A stretch of DNA of 52,265 nt from contig JAHBWT010000021.1 in assembly GCA_019636815.1 (NCBI GenBank), positions 1-52,265 on the forward strand. Reading direction: 5' to 3'. Positions 17,013 to 24,720 of the stretch are shown here, one piece after another. The DNA comes from Nitrospira sp. Its GTDB lineage: Bacteria; Nitrospirota; Nitrospiria; Nitrospirales; Nitrospiraceae. Position 1 is the stretch's first letter. Each line of letters opens with the position of its first letter. A program made the position numbers and the translations under genes. The notes beneath the pieces were generated by a model. That model was not told where the DNA came from and did no database searches. It saw only the letters and a list, made by a program, of their open reading frames with translations.

Positions 17013-18541
17013 GCACCATTCATACCGCTGTTCTACGAGATCTCGGCATCCAAGCCGTAAATCCCGGAGGAAGTACCGGCAGCACTTGGTGGTCCGGGCG
17101 CAATGATGGATCCCTCCTCCCATCGATCAATCCTTCCACCGGGGAACAAATCGCGGGCGTCTATCCGTGTTCAGCTGATGATTACCAACGGATCGTGAAA
17201 GAGTCGGTGGAAGCATTCCGCACCTGGCGGATGGTCCCGGCGCCGAAACGCGGTGAACTGGTCCGGCTCATCGGCCAAACCTTGCGCGAGAAAAAAGATC
17301 GGCTGGGGACGCTGGTCTCGTTGGAAGTCGGCAAGATCAAGGCAGAGGGTGACGGGGAAGTCCAGGAGGTGATCGACATGGCCGATTTTGCCGTCGGCCA
17401 GTCACGGATGCTCTATGGGGTCACGATGCAGTCGGAACGGCCCGCTCACCGCATGAGCGAACAGTGGCATCCGTTAGGGCCGGTCGGTGTCATCACGGCA
17501 TTCAATTTCCCCGTTGCCGTATGGGCCTGGAACGCCTTCCTCGCCGCCATTGCCGGTGATACCGTCATCTGGAAACCGTCGCCCAAGGCGCCTCTCTGCG
17601 CCATTGCGGTACAACAGATTTGCAATCGCGTGATGCAGCAACAGGGGTATCCCGGTATTTTTTCCCTCTTCATCACCGATCAGCCCGCGCTCGCAGACCA
17701 GATGGTACAGGATGATCGATTACCGCTTCTTTCCTTCACCGGGTCGGTTCCGGTGGGCCGTCGAGTGGCAGCGACCGTCGGTCAGCGATTAGGGCGAACG
17801 CTCCTGGAACTCAGCGGGAACAATGCCGTCATTGTCGATCAGACCGCCGACCTAGACATGGCGGTGCGCGCGATCGTATTCGGAGCCGTCGGGACCGCCG
17901 GCCAGCGCTGCACCACCACCAGGCGTCTGCTCGTCCATGAGTCACGATACGAGGAACTCGTCTGCAGACTGGTGAAGGCCTATGCCCAAGTACACATCGG
18001 CAATCCGTTGGAACCTGACGTGCTTATGGGACCGCTCATCGACCAGGTGGCCGTCGAGGGTTTTCGCGCCGCACTCGACGAGATCAAGAAAGAAGGCGGC
18101 GAGGTGCTGTACGGAGGACGAGTACTGAGTCGTCCGGGATATTTTGTCGAACCGACGATCGTACGAGCCAAGAATGAATGGCCGATCGTGCAACGCGAAA
18201 CATTTGCACCAATCCTGTACGTCATGCCGTTCCAAACCATTGACGAAGCGATTACGTTACAGAACCATGTTCCTCAAGGTCTCTCCTCGGCTATCTTTTC
18301 CAATGATATTCGGCATGGCGAGCAGTTTCTGTCGGCGGCGGGAAGCGATTGCGGGATCGCCAACATCAACATTGGAACGTCCGGGGCCGAAATCGGCGGC
18401 GCATTCGGCGGAGAAAAGGAAACGGGCGGAGGTCGGGAGGCTGGATCAGATTCCTGGAAAGCGTACATGCGTCGGCAAACCAATACGGTCAACTGGGGAA
18501 GGGAACTGCCCCTTGCCCAAGGGATCAAGTTTGGATCTTGA
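17009..18541 (+). CDS. ALDH7-type 2-aminoadipate 6-semialdehyde dehydrogenase
   Basis: A 510-residue aldehyde dehydrogenase resembling antiquitin (ALDH7A1) and bacterial AmaB, which oxidise 2-aminoadipate 6-semialdehyde to 2-aminoadipate with NAD(P). The catalytic cysteine is Cys301 in G-T-A-G-Q-R-C-T-T-T-R-R, a segment characteristic of ALDH7. The general-base Glu267 sits in L-E-L-S-G-N-N. The cofactor segment I-T-A-F-N-F-P-V-A and the C-terminal G-A-F-G-G-E-K-E-T-G-G-G-R-E match the family. ATG 17009 overlaps the stop of the previous gene. The next gene begins 12 bases downstream of the stop, so the three genes form one operon. Confidence 0.92.
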   Translation: MSTIHTAVLRDLGIQAVNPGGSTGSTWWSGRNDGSLLPSINPSTGEQIAGVYPCSADDYQRIVKESVEAFRTWRMVPAPKRGELVRLIGQTLREKKDRLGTLVSLEVGKIKAEGDGEVQEVIDMADFAVGQSRMLYGVTMQSERPAHRMSEQWHPLGPVGVITAFNFPVAVWAWNAFLAAIAGDTVIWKPSPKAPLCAIAVQQICNRVMQQQGYPGIFSLFITDQPALADQMVQDDRLPLLSFTGSVPVGRRVAATVGQRLGRTLLELSGNNAVIVDQTADLDMAVRAIVFGAVGTAGQRCTTTRRLLVHESRYEELVCRLVKAYAQVHIGNPLEPDVLMGPLIDQVAVEGFRAALDEIKKEGGEVLYGGRVLSRPGYFVEPTIVRAKNEWPIVQRETFAPILYVMPFQTIDEAITLQNHVPQGLSSAIFSNDIRHGEQFLSAAGSDCGIANINIGTSGAEIGGAFGGEKETGGGREAGSDSWKAYMRRQTNTVNWGRELPLAQGIKFGS

Positions 18542-18552
18542 AGGGGACGCCC

Positions 18553-19149
18553 ATGGATCAAGCCCAGGCATTGGATGATCTTTTGGATAGGATGGTTGCT
18601 GATTACATTGCACACAACCGGGCGGCCGGCATCCTCAAGACGATGCTCGATCAGTCTGGTGTGGGGTTTTCACCGGTCATGGACCATGTGACGGTTCGCA
18701 CGTTGGAGATCGATCGTGGGGCCGAACCATTCGTGGCACTGGGCTATACCTACGATGAAACCTTTCAATATGATGATTGGTATGCCAAAGTCTACCGCAA
18801 AGTCGGCTACCCCGCCCTTTTCGTCGATCAGGCCTATCCCGATGAACGAGGGAAAACCAGTATCATCCCTGGATGGGTCGACAAGTTCGGTGACAAGGTC
18901 TTCCACCACGTCGCCGTTCGGGTGGAGGACATTGAACAAGCTGTCGCTCGACTGCAGCAAAAAGATGTCGTCTTTGCCGGCAAGATCGTCGGAGAGCGTG
19001 GCGGCCATCTCCGGCAGATTTTTTCCTCCCCAGAGATGATCGACGGCCAGCCCTTCACCGTCTTGGAACTAGCCGAGCGGCACCGAGGCTATCAAGGGTT
19101 TCTTCCGCCGCAGGCCGACAGCCTCATGAAATCTTCCACTGGTCGTTAG
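18553..19149 (+). CDS. Short DUF1338/HglS-like VOC-fold protein
   Basis: A 198-residue protein related to the DUF1338 family, whose characterised member HglS converts 2-oxoadipate to 2-hydroxyglutarate with Fe and O2. An N-terminal D-Y-I-A-H-N segment precedes M-D-H-V-T-V-R-T, giving His45 and an Arg four residues later. F-H-H-V-A-V-R-V then gives His119, and V-L-E-L-A-E-R gives Glu172. Two His and a Glu are the metal ligands expected in this fold, but the protein is less than half the length of HglS. It follows the semialdehyde dehydrogenase by 12 bases with AAGGGG before ATG 18553. Together the operon would run saccharopine to aminoadipate to (after transamination) 2-oxoadipate to 2-hydroxyglutarate. 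The last step is inference. Confidence 0.75.
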   Translation: MDQAQALDDLLDRMVADYIAHNRAAGILKTMLDQSGVGFSPVMDHVTVRTLEIDRGAEPFVALGYTYDETFQYDDWYAKVYRKVGYPALFVDQAYPDERGKTSIIPGWVDKFGDKVFHHVAVRVEDIEQAVARLQQKDVVFAGKIVGERGGHLRQIFSSPEMIDGQPFTVLELAERHRGYQGFLPPQADSLMKSSTGR

Positions 19150-19243
19150 ACAAGTCGAACCAACTGATCTCGAATTTGTGCATCCACTCCATTTTCCACA
19201 AAAGATACAGCTTGCACTCAAGGCAATTGCCTCCCTGAATGCG

Positions 19244-20848
19244 CTATCCCATATCCCGCAGCACATGATCGGGATTGCGGTCGCGAGCGATGGTCTTCAT
19301 CAGCTGATCACCAAAGAGGACGACGACCCGATCGCGATGGTCTTTCACCATCATCGAGGCTGACGGAGACTTGAACGTTGAAGGATCTCCCTCCAGCCAT
19401 GCGCTACAGGTAAACGGGAGCGCATCCAAAATCGTTTCGACACGGTATTCATGGCGGAGTCGATACTGGAGCACATCAAACTGAAGGCGACCGACCGCGG
19501 CGATCAAGGCTTCCTGATCATTCAGGCTTCGCATGATCTGGACGGTTCCCTCCTGTGCCATCTGAGTGAGTCCTTTGTCGAAGGACTTGCGCTTACCGAC
19601 ATCCGTCGGTCTGAGTCGCGCAAAGATTTCAGGCTGGAATTGCGGCAACGGCTTGAAATTGAAGCCTCCCGACACCGAAACCGTATCACCGATGGCAAAC
19701 ACGCCGGGGTTGATGATTCCAACGATATCGCCGGGGTAGGCCTCTTCCACCGTACTCCGCTCCTGCGCCACCAGACTATGTGGCCTCGCCAATCGAATAT
19801 CGCGATCAAGTCGGTGATGTTTGACAACCATATCCCGTTCAAAACGACCTGAACAGATCCGAAGAAATGCCGTGCTGTCGCGATGCTTCGGATTCATGTT
19901 GGCCTGGAGCTTGAAGACATAGGCGCTGAACGGCATGTCGATGGGATCAACCAAGAGCTCCGTCCCATCGTCGCCATCAGCCGGTCGTGCACCAGGACTC
20001 GGTGCCAATTCGACAAACGCATCAAGGAAGCTTTCCACCCCGAAGTTCGTGAGGGCCGACCCGAAGAAAACCGGAGTGACTTCTCCTTGAAGAAATTGGT
20101 CGCGCGTGAATGGATTACCAGCGACCTCCAACAGCTCCATATCGTGGAAAACCTGGTCCATCGTCTCTGGTGAAACTCGACCGGTCGTGCCAAGCTCCGC
20201 CAAGGCCAAATTATCCGTCTCGACTTTCGTGGCTCCGCCATGTGCGGTTCTGCTAAAGAGCTGCACCCGGTTGTCGGCACGAGTCACAATCCCGACAAAG
20301 TCACTGCCCGATCCGATGGGCCAGTTGATGGCGCTGGCGTGAATGTTTAACGCTTGCTCGACCTCAGTCATCAGGTCGAGCGGTGGACGTCCGGGCAAAT
20401 CCATCTTATTGATCAAGGTCAGCACAGGGATCCGCCGCATGCGACACACAGCGAACAGTTTCCGAGTCTGAGTCTCAACACCTTTGGCTGCATCAATGAC
20501 CATGATGGCACTGTCCGCCGCCGTCAACGTGCGATACGTGTCTTCGGAGAAATCCTGGTGGCCAGGGGTATCGAGCAAGTTGATGACGGCACCTTTATAT
20601 GGAAACTGCATGGCGGAGGCCGTGATGGAAATCCCGCGTTCTTGCTCCATTCCCATCCAATCAGAAGCCGTCGCCTTTCCCCCTTTGCGGCCCCGTACCA
20701 TGCCAGCTGTGCGGATGAGTCCGGAGTACAAGAGCAATTTTTCGGTTAGGGTCGTCTTGCCCGCGTCGGGATGACTGATAATGGCAAACGTTCTCCTTCG
20801 GGCAATGGCTGCGGTCAACTCGCTCGTGAATGTCGTGTCAGTCGTCAT
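19244..20848 (-). CDS. prfC: Peptide chain release factor 3 (RF3)
   Basis: A translational GTPase that recycles RF1/RF2 from the ribosome after peptide release. Residues 25-33 are the P-loop S-H-P-D-A-G-K-T-T. The RF3-specific R-G-R-K-G-G-K and M-E-Q-E-R-G-I-S-I-T switch I follow, then D-T-P-G-H and N-K-M-D. Domains II-III continue to a C-terminal R-D-H-R-D-R. I set the start at ATG 20848, just before the conserved segment, giving 534 residues; a start at 20869 would add a short, unlikely extension. It is oriented toward, and convergent with, the lysine-like operon, 94 bases away. Confidence 0.95.
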   Translation of the reverse strand: MTTDTTFTSELTAAIARRRTFAIISHPDAGKTTLTEKLLLYSGLIRTAGMVRGRKGGKATASDWMGMEQERGISITASAMQFPYKGAVINLLDTPGHQDFSEDTYRTLTAADSAIMVIDAAKGVETQTRKLFAVCRMRRIPVLTLINKMDLPGRPPLDLMTEVEQALNIHASAINWPIGSGSDFVGIVTRADNRVQLFSRTAHGGATKVETDNLALAELGTTGRVSPETMDQVFHDMELLEVAGNPFTRDQFLQGEVTPVFFGSALTNFGVESFLDAFVELAPSPGARPADGDDGTELLVDPIDMPFSAYVFKLQANMNPKHRDSTAFLRICSGRFERDMVVKHHRLDRDIRLARPHSLVAQERSTVEEAYPGDIVGIINPGVFAIGDTVSVSGGFNFKPLPQFQPEIFARLRPTDVGKRKSFDKGLTQMAQEGTVQIMRSLNDQEALIAAVGRLQFDVLQYRLRHEYRVETILDALPFTCSAWLEGDPSTFKSPSASMMVKDHRDRVVVLFGDQLMKTIARDRNPDHVLRDMG

Positions 20849-20893
20849 AGTGGATAGGCAGCATATCACATTCGTGTCGGCAGGAGAGGTTCC

Positions 20894-21469
20894 TCACACG
20901 AGAGGCCAGTCTCCAAGGTCTTCATACCCTGCTCGCTCTAATGCACGGCGGACGGCACCAAGAACAGCAGGAGTATCGGCATGTGGCAGAACTGATAGGT
21001 CCGGGGTGGCACGCAGTTGAGCCAGCAGCTGCTCACTCTCAGCGCCTGCTAAGGTGTCACACATCTCATACAAACCCTCGAGTCCCTCTTCGATCATGTT
21101 GTGCTTGTCTAGGATCTTCCGTAGCGTGGCAATAAGACCAGCCGTTGGGGTCGGCATGAGCAAGGCTGCGATGGCCCCATGATCGAGCCGGAGCCGGGCC
21201 GCAAGCGAAAGCGGCTCCCCGTCTCTGAGGCGATGCGCGGCAGGCAAAAGGATCTTTTCCTCCATGCCGATATGGCGAAGCAGCCCGGCTCGGAATCGAT
21301 CGTAGACGACCTGATCAACGCGACCGCCTGAATTGAGCGCCGATTGAAGGAGCGTCTCCAATCGACGATGGTCCTCGGTCAAAAAATGGGTTATCGGGCC
21401 ATCGGTCTTAAATCCCTCTGGATACATCGAGTGGCTTGACATGACAGCTCTGAGAGGTTCGAATGCCAT
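20894..21469 (-). CDS. Hemerythrin-like (HHE) cation-binding protein
   Basis: A 191-residue four-helix-bundle protein of the hemerythrin HHE family. Visible metal-ligand-type residues include H-F-L-T-E-D-H-R-R-L, G-L-L-R-H-I-G-M-E-E-K-I-L-L-P and R-L-D-H-G-A-I, followed by D-K-H-N-M-I-E-E-G-L-E. These match the spaced His/Glu pattern of di-iron domains that bind O2, NO or act in iron or redox sensing. No signal peptide is visible. The start could be ATG 21469 or the downstream ATGs at 21442 or 21427; none has a strong Shine-Dalgarno. It lies directly upstream of prfC, 45 bases from its start, on the same strand. Confidence 0.85.
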   Translation of the reverse strand: MAFEPLRAVMSSHSMYPEGFKTDGPITHFLTEDHRRLETLLQSALNSGGRVDQVVYDRFRAGLLRHIGMEEKILLPAAHRLRDGEPLSLAARLRLDHGAIAALLMPTPTAGLIATLRKILDKHNMIEEGLEGLYEMCDTLAGAESEQLLAQLRATPDLSVLPHADTPAVLGAVRRALERAGYEDLGDWPLV

Positions 21470-21625
21470 TCAATCCAGAATGGCGACGGCAAGAATACAG
21501 ACTCACGCGGTGAAAATTCTACTATCAGTCCGAGGCGTACCGGACCTCCTTCACATGATCGCTACGCCCGCAGCATCATCCCGAACAGAAAGTTGCGCAT
21601 GATCCGAAGCGGTGCGCGGCAACAT

Positions 21626-21826
21626 TTAGTGCCAGACCGCTTGGGCGTAGACCGCCAAGGCGGCGATGAAAAAGATCGCGAGAGCTCCGAAGAATGAGGC
21701 CATGAGGGAAAATGGGCCGTATCGCTGAAACTGTGGTCGCCGTGTCTGGGGAAACCGCATGAGACAGAATGTCACAAATGACGCCCCTGCCCCAACTAGT
21801 GAGAGCAGAATGTGATCCGAATCCAT
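21626..21826 (-). CDS. Small two-helix membrane protein, function unknown
   Basis: A 66-residue protein (from ATG 21826; an in-frame ATG at 21838 adds four residues) with two hydrophobic helices: L-L-S-L-V-G-A-G-A-S-F-V-T-F-C-L near the start, and F-S-L-M-A-S-F-F-G-A-L-A-I-F-F-I-A-A-L at the end. A basic proline-rich loop lies between them. No family is recognised. It follows the L7/L12-like membrane protein by about 20 bases on the same strand, so the two are probably cotranscribed and may act together at the membrane. Confidence 0.6.
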   Translation of the reverse strand: MDSDHILLSLVGAGASFVTFCLMRFPQTRRPQFQRYGPFSLMASFFGALAIFFIAALAVYAQAVWH

Positions 21827-21845
21827 AGGCCTGTACATTCCATGT

Positions 21846-22154
21846 CTAGGCTAAGAAGAAGAATAGCCCGGCACCGCCGACAAGAAAGAAGATCAGCCAC
21901 CGAAACAATCCTTCTCGCGCGTCCGCGTGAGCTTGAACAATTTGATTCCTAAGGACCGGTTGCGTTTGCACATATGCCTCGACTTGCTCTTTCGCTTCTT
22001 TCAATCCAATGTTCTGCTCCACACAAACCAGCTTGATGGCCTCAACAACATGACCACGCCACAGAGCCGTCACCGCGGCTTGTGGGAGTGTCACGTGCAG
22101 AACCGGACCTGCAGGTACGTCACAAGGAGAAGGCTGAACAGATGCGGAAGGCAT
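21846..22154 (-). CDS. Ribosomal L7/L12 C-terminal-domain-like tail-anchored protein
   Basis: A 102-residue protein with an alpha-beta core (V-V-E-A-I-K-L-V-C-V-E-Q-N-I-G-L-K-E-A-K-E-Q-V) that resembles the C-terminal domain of ribosomal protein L7/L12, in which the G-L-K-E-A-K helix contacts translation factors. A single C-terminal transmembrane helix follows (W-L-I-F-F-L-V-G-G-A-G-L-F-F-F-L). It is not L7/L12 itself: the N-terminal dimerisation domain is absent. The function is unknown; tethering a translation-factor-binding domain to the membrane is one idea. It is read just ahead of the small membrane protein at 21826. Confidence 0.7.
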   Translation of the reverse strand: MPSASVQPSPCDVPAGPVLHVTLPQAAVTALWRGHVVEAIKLVCVEQNIGLKEAKEQVEAYVQTQPVLRNQIVQAHADAREGLFRWLIFFLVGGAGLFFFLA

Positions 22155-22318
22155 GGTTAAACCAACCCTATCACTGATGGATCAGCTGCCGAAGAAAAAC
22201 CAAGAATTGTGTAAGAGAATGGGAGAGTCCATGAATACAGGATGACCGTCGGTTCAAAATTCGGCTCTCGCTTCATTTTTTCGGCATCCAGTCGTAAACT
22301 CTCACCGAGAGGCGCTTT

Positions 22319-23167
22319 ATGGTACTCCGATTGGTCTCAGTCGTCCTGCTAGCCGTTTCTGCGAATCCTTGGGATGCGGTTGGGCTCGCCGAAACAACCA
22401 GAGTCAAGAATGAGCTCATCGGGCCCGTTCGTAGTGTCACGATCAAAAAACACGGATATTCCACCACGGAAACATATGATCGTGCCGGCCACCTCATGGA
22501 GGCCGTGCTCGACCTTACCCACGCCAACACGGCAACGTATTCTCTCTTTCGGTACGATCAGGATGGGCATCTGCAGGAAGAACTTGCCTTTGATCAGAGG
22601 GGAAGAATCAGATATCGGAAACAGGTGGCCTATGCGCGAGACCCTGAGGGACGAGACACGGCGTCAGTGACGGTGTCCGATGATGGGCACTTTCAGAATG
22701 CCGAGTTCTTGCTCTATGACCAACGAGGTCATCTCTGGGAGCAGTTGTGGGTAAGCAGTACGACAAGCTACAAGAGTCTATTCGACATACAGGGTCATCG
22801 GATTTATTCGGCGTACTACCGCAAAGGAGAGTTGCTCAACGAGTTGAAGCACGGATATGACGTGCTGGGACGACTCCAGGAACTTATTAGTTACGATGCA
22901 CACGGCGCCCTCACCGGTCTGGTGACAAACGACTACGACGCAACCGGCAAGCGCACCCGAACTACAACTCACACATTTGGTGCCCCATACCCTCGTACTT
23001 GGATCACGACCTACGAATACGATTCCTTGGGCAACTGGATCAAAGAACAGACGTCGGAACAATCCCCCTCCTCCCAACCTGCCACAGATTCCACAATTCC
23101 TATTGTGGAGGAACGTACGATCCAGTACTACAACGGCACCGACAGCGATGCTGTCTCGCGCCCATGA
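22319..23167 (+). CDS. Secreted YD-repeat (RHS-like) protein
   Basis: A 282-residue protein with a signal peptide (V-L-R-L-V-S-V-V-L-L-A-V-S) and about seven divergent YD repeats of the form Y-D-x-x-G-x-L/R, for example Y-D-R-A-G-H-L, Y-D-Q-D-G-H-L, Y-D-Q-R-G-H-L, Y-D-V-L-G-R-L, Y-D-A-T-G-K-R and Y-D-S-L-G-N-W. Such repeats build the beta-sheet shells of RHS and teneurin proteins. Here there are too few for a closed cocoon and there is no toxin domain, so it is a short exported protein, not an RHS toxin. No immunity gene or secretion apparatus is next to it. Binding of a carbohydrate or surface ligand is plausible but unproven. Confidence 0.8.
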   Translation: MVLRLVSVVLLAVSANPWDAVGLAETTRVKNELIGPVRSVTIKKHGYSTTETYDRAGHLMEAVLDLTHANTATYSLFRYDQDGHLQEELAFDQRGRIRYRKQVAYARDPEGRDTASVTVSDDGHFQNAEFLLYDQRGHLWEQLWVSSTTSYKSLFDIQGHRIYSAYYRKGELLNELKHGYDVLGRLQELISYDAHGALTGLVTNDYDATGKRTRTTTHTFGAPYPRTWITTYEYDSLGNWIKEQTSEQSPSSQPATDSTIPIVEERTIQYYNGTDSDAVSRP

Positions 23168-23706
23168 TCCCAAGCCAGTCGAAAGGCTTTCCAGATTGAT
23201 ATGGTGCTAGGAGTTGATGCGTGCTAACGGGATAAACCGGACAGGCGATGAATCAGCACTGCATGTTCTTGCACACAACAAATGCCGAAACAGCGATAGT
23301 TTTTTCAATGCTCGTGAGTCCCGACGCTTGATTGGTAATCAGTTGAAACTCTTTCAAGGTAGGAGCCTTTCTCCGACCAAGCCACTTTCTTAGCGGTGCC
23401 CAGCATGGGTCAAAATGCTGAAACCACCACACGGGCGGCAAACATCCTACATCGATTCCCCCTGGACAAGGCATGCGCATACCGAGGGTACACGGCCTCT
23501 GATCGTGGTCCCCTTGGCTGATTGCACTCATGACCTGATTCGACTCTATCTTCCCCATAGACCACACCCCACCTTCATCAACTGTGATTTGACGTTCTTC
23601 TGGAATTCCTTTCCTTCGATCATTGGATCTCGCGAGAACGAGCAGTCCGCTGCGTTGTCGGTTATCCACTGAATTCACAGCACGCTAGCTCCACACGACG
23701 TGTCGT

Positions 23707-23736
23707 TTGACAAGCAATCGAGGTGCCTAAAAATAT
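23707..23736 (+). promoter_or_regulatory. Candidate promoter in the AT-rich island
   Basis: TTGACA at 23707-23712 is a perfect -35 match. Seventeen to eighteen bases downstream lies an A/T-only stretch (AAATAT) that could serve as a weak -10. It points toward the small open frame at 23886. The -10 match is poor, so this is tentative. Confidence 0.35.
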
Positions 23737-23885
23737 TATTGTTGTTTGATAATGGTTTGGAATACTCGGTTCATAAGAAATGGTTGCATGAATGCAATGG
23801 TTGTGTGGCAACTGTACCACAATAGGTCATTTTCCCTACTTCACAGCAACCACTTTTTCCTGTCCGGGTAAGGAGGAGATTACGT

Positions 23886-24095
23886 TTGAAGGCATCACCG
23901 ACGAGCAGCTGCAGAAGGAACGCGGACTCCTATGGCCCTGCCCCACGGATACACATCTGGGCACCAAGCGACGGGTACGTTCCTGGAGAAGACCCCATGG
24001 CCACGGCACCAGTCGATTCGATTTCTATGGGAAACCAGCCAGGCGCCCTCCAATTCCTCTTACATGAACTAGTTCTCCCCAGCGTTGAGTGCTGA
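23886..24095 (+). CDS. Candidate 69-residue small protein with a TTG start and strong SD
   Basis: The frame starts with TTG at 23886 and is preceded by AAGGAGGAG seven bases upstream, one of the best ribosome binding sites in the window. The product has no recognised domain, is rich in Ser, Pro and Ala, and ends in L-L-H-E-L-V-L-P-S-V-E-C. Its stop lies inside the inverted repeat that follows. Support is the ribosome binding site and the TTGACA element upstream; there is no homology evidence. Confidence 0.35.
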   Translation: MKASPTSSCRRNADSYGPAPRIHIWAPSDGYVPGEDPMATAPVDSISMGNQPGALQFLLHELVLPSVEC

Positions 24096-24116
24096 CGTTG
24101 AGAAACTCAGCACTCA
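24086..24116. terminator. Perfect hairpin between convergent genes
   Basis: TGAGTGCTGA (24086-24095) and TCAGCACTCA (24107-24116) form a perfect ten-base stem with an eleven-base loop. It lies 15 bases past the CBS gene's stop (minus strand) and overlaps the end of the plus-strand small frame, so it could serve both directions. There is no T-run on either side. Confidence 0.5.
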
Positions 24117-24131
24117 GAGTAGGGGACCTGT

Positions 24132-24566
24132 CTAATCTTGTGAAATCTTGGGTTCGGAATACCCCATGTCCTCAGAAATCTTCGACTGGGCATACCGTTT
24201 ATAGAACGACAAGAGGTCACGGACAGAGACCACCCCTGTGATCTCGCCGTTCTTGGTCACTCCGAGATGCCGTACGCCAAGATCAGCCATCATGTCCTGC
24301 GCATCATCGACGGTCTGGCTTCCCTCAATGGTGCAGATTGGTGTGGTCATGATCTTTTCGACCGTAAGTCTACCCAGCGGTTTGCCCGTTGACACGGCGC
24401 GTCGCACAATATCTGTATCGGTAACGATACCGAGCATCTGCCTGCCTTTCTTTACCAAAAGCGATCCAACTCGCGCTTGGCGCATCGTCTTGGCCGCGCT
24501 CGCAATCGAAGTCTTGGGGCCAATTGATTTGGGACGTTTGGTTGCAATCTGCGCAACGGTAGGCAT
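24132..24566 (-). CDS. Two-CBS-domain protein
   Basis: A 144-residue protein made of a tandem CBS pair, which typically binds adenine nucleotides and acts as an energy or ligand sensor. The first repeat contains G-S-L-L-V-K-K-G-R-Q-M-L-G-I-V-T-D-T-D-I, the second V-R-H-L-G-V-T-K-N-G-E-I-T-G-V-V-S-V-R-D-L. No effector domain is attached. The start at ATG 24566 has a strong GGAGG five bases upstream; the frame is open further upstream but without support. It is the last gene of its strand block and ends next to a perfect hairpin. Its partner is unknown. Confidence 0.9.
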   Translation of the reverse strand: MPTVAQIATKRPKSIGPKTSIASAAKTMRQARVGSLLVKKGRQMLGIVTDTDIVRRAVSTGKPLGRLTVEKIMTTPICTIEGSQTVDDAQDMMADLGVRHLGVTKNGEITGVVSVRDLLSFYKRYAQSKISEDMGYSEPKISQD

Positions 24567-24720
24567 TGCTTCCTCCTTTACGTTGAGAGGGCCACTCACA
24601 TAAGAACGCCGGCCACGTTCCGCCTCATGTGTGCCCAGAGTAGCACAAGTGGTGGAGCGGCTCAAAATATGACAGCGCAGAGAACGCTCTCCGTTCAGCC
24701 TGTGCCGAGGGATACCTGAG

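Larger units (their letters stand above)
23168..24131. other. Long gene-poor stretch with an AT-rich island
   Basis: This near-kilobase stretch has no gene I recognise. A minus-strand frame at 23253-23678 starts with GTG, has GGAG eleven bases upstream and is not family-like; I regard it as unlikely. About 23700-23790 is distinctly AT-rich compared with its surroundings, holds a TTGACA-led promoter-like pattern, and leads to a short open frame with a strong ribosome binding site at 23886. A perfect ten-base inverted repeat lies at 24086-24116. Confidence 0.5.

Noticed and set aside
22319-23167. RHS polymorphic toxin
   Set aside because: There is no RHS core hallmark, no C-terminal toxin domain and no adjacent immunity gene.
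23253-23678. 141-codon minus-strand GTG-start frame
   Set aside because: There is only a weakly spaced GGAG and no recognisable sequence; composition gives no support. It could be an old pseudogene, but I cannot show it.
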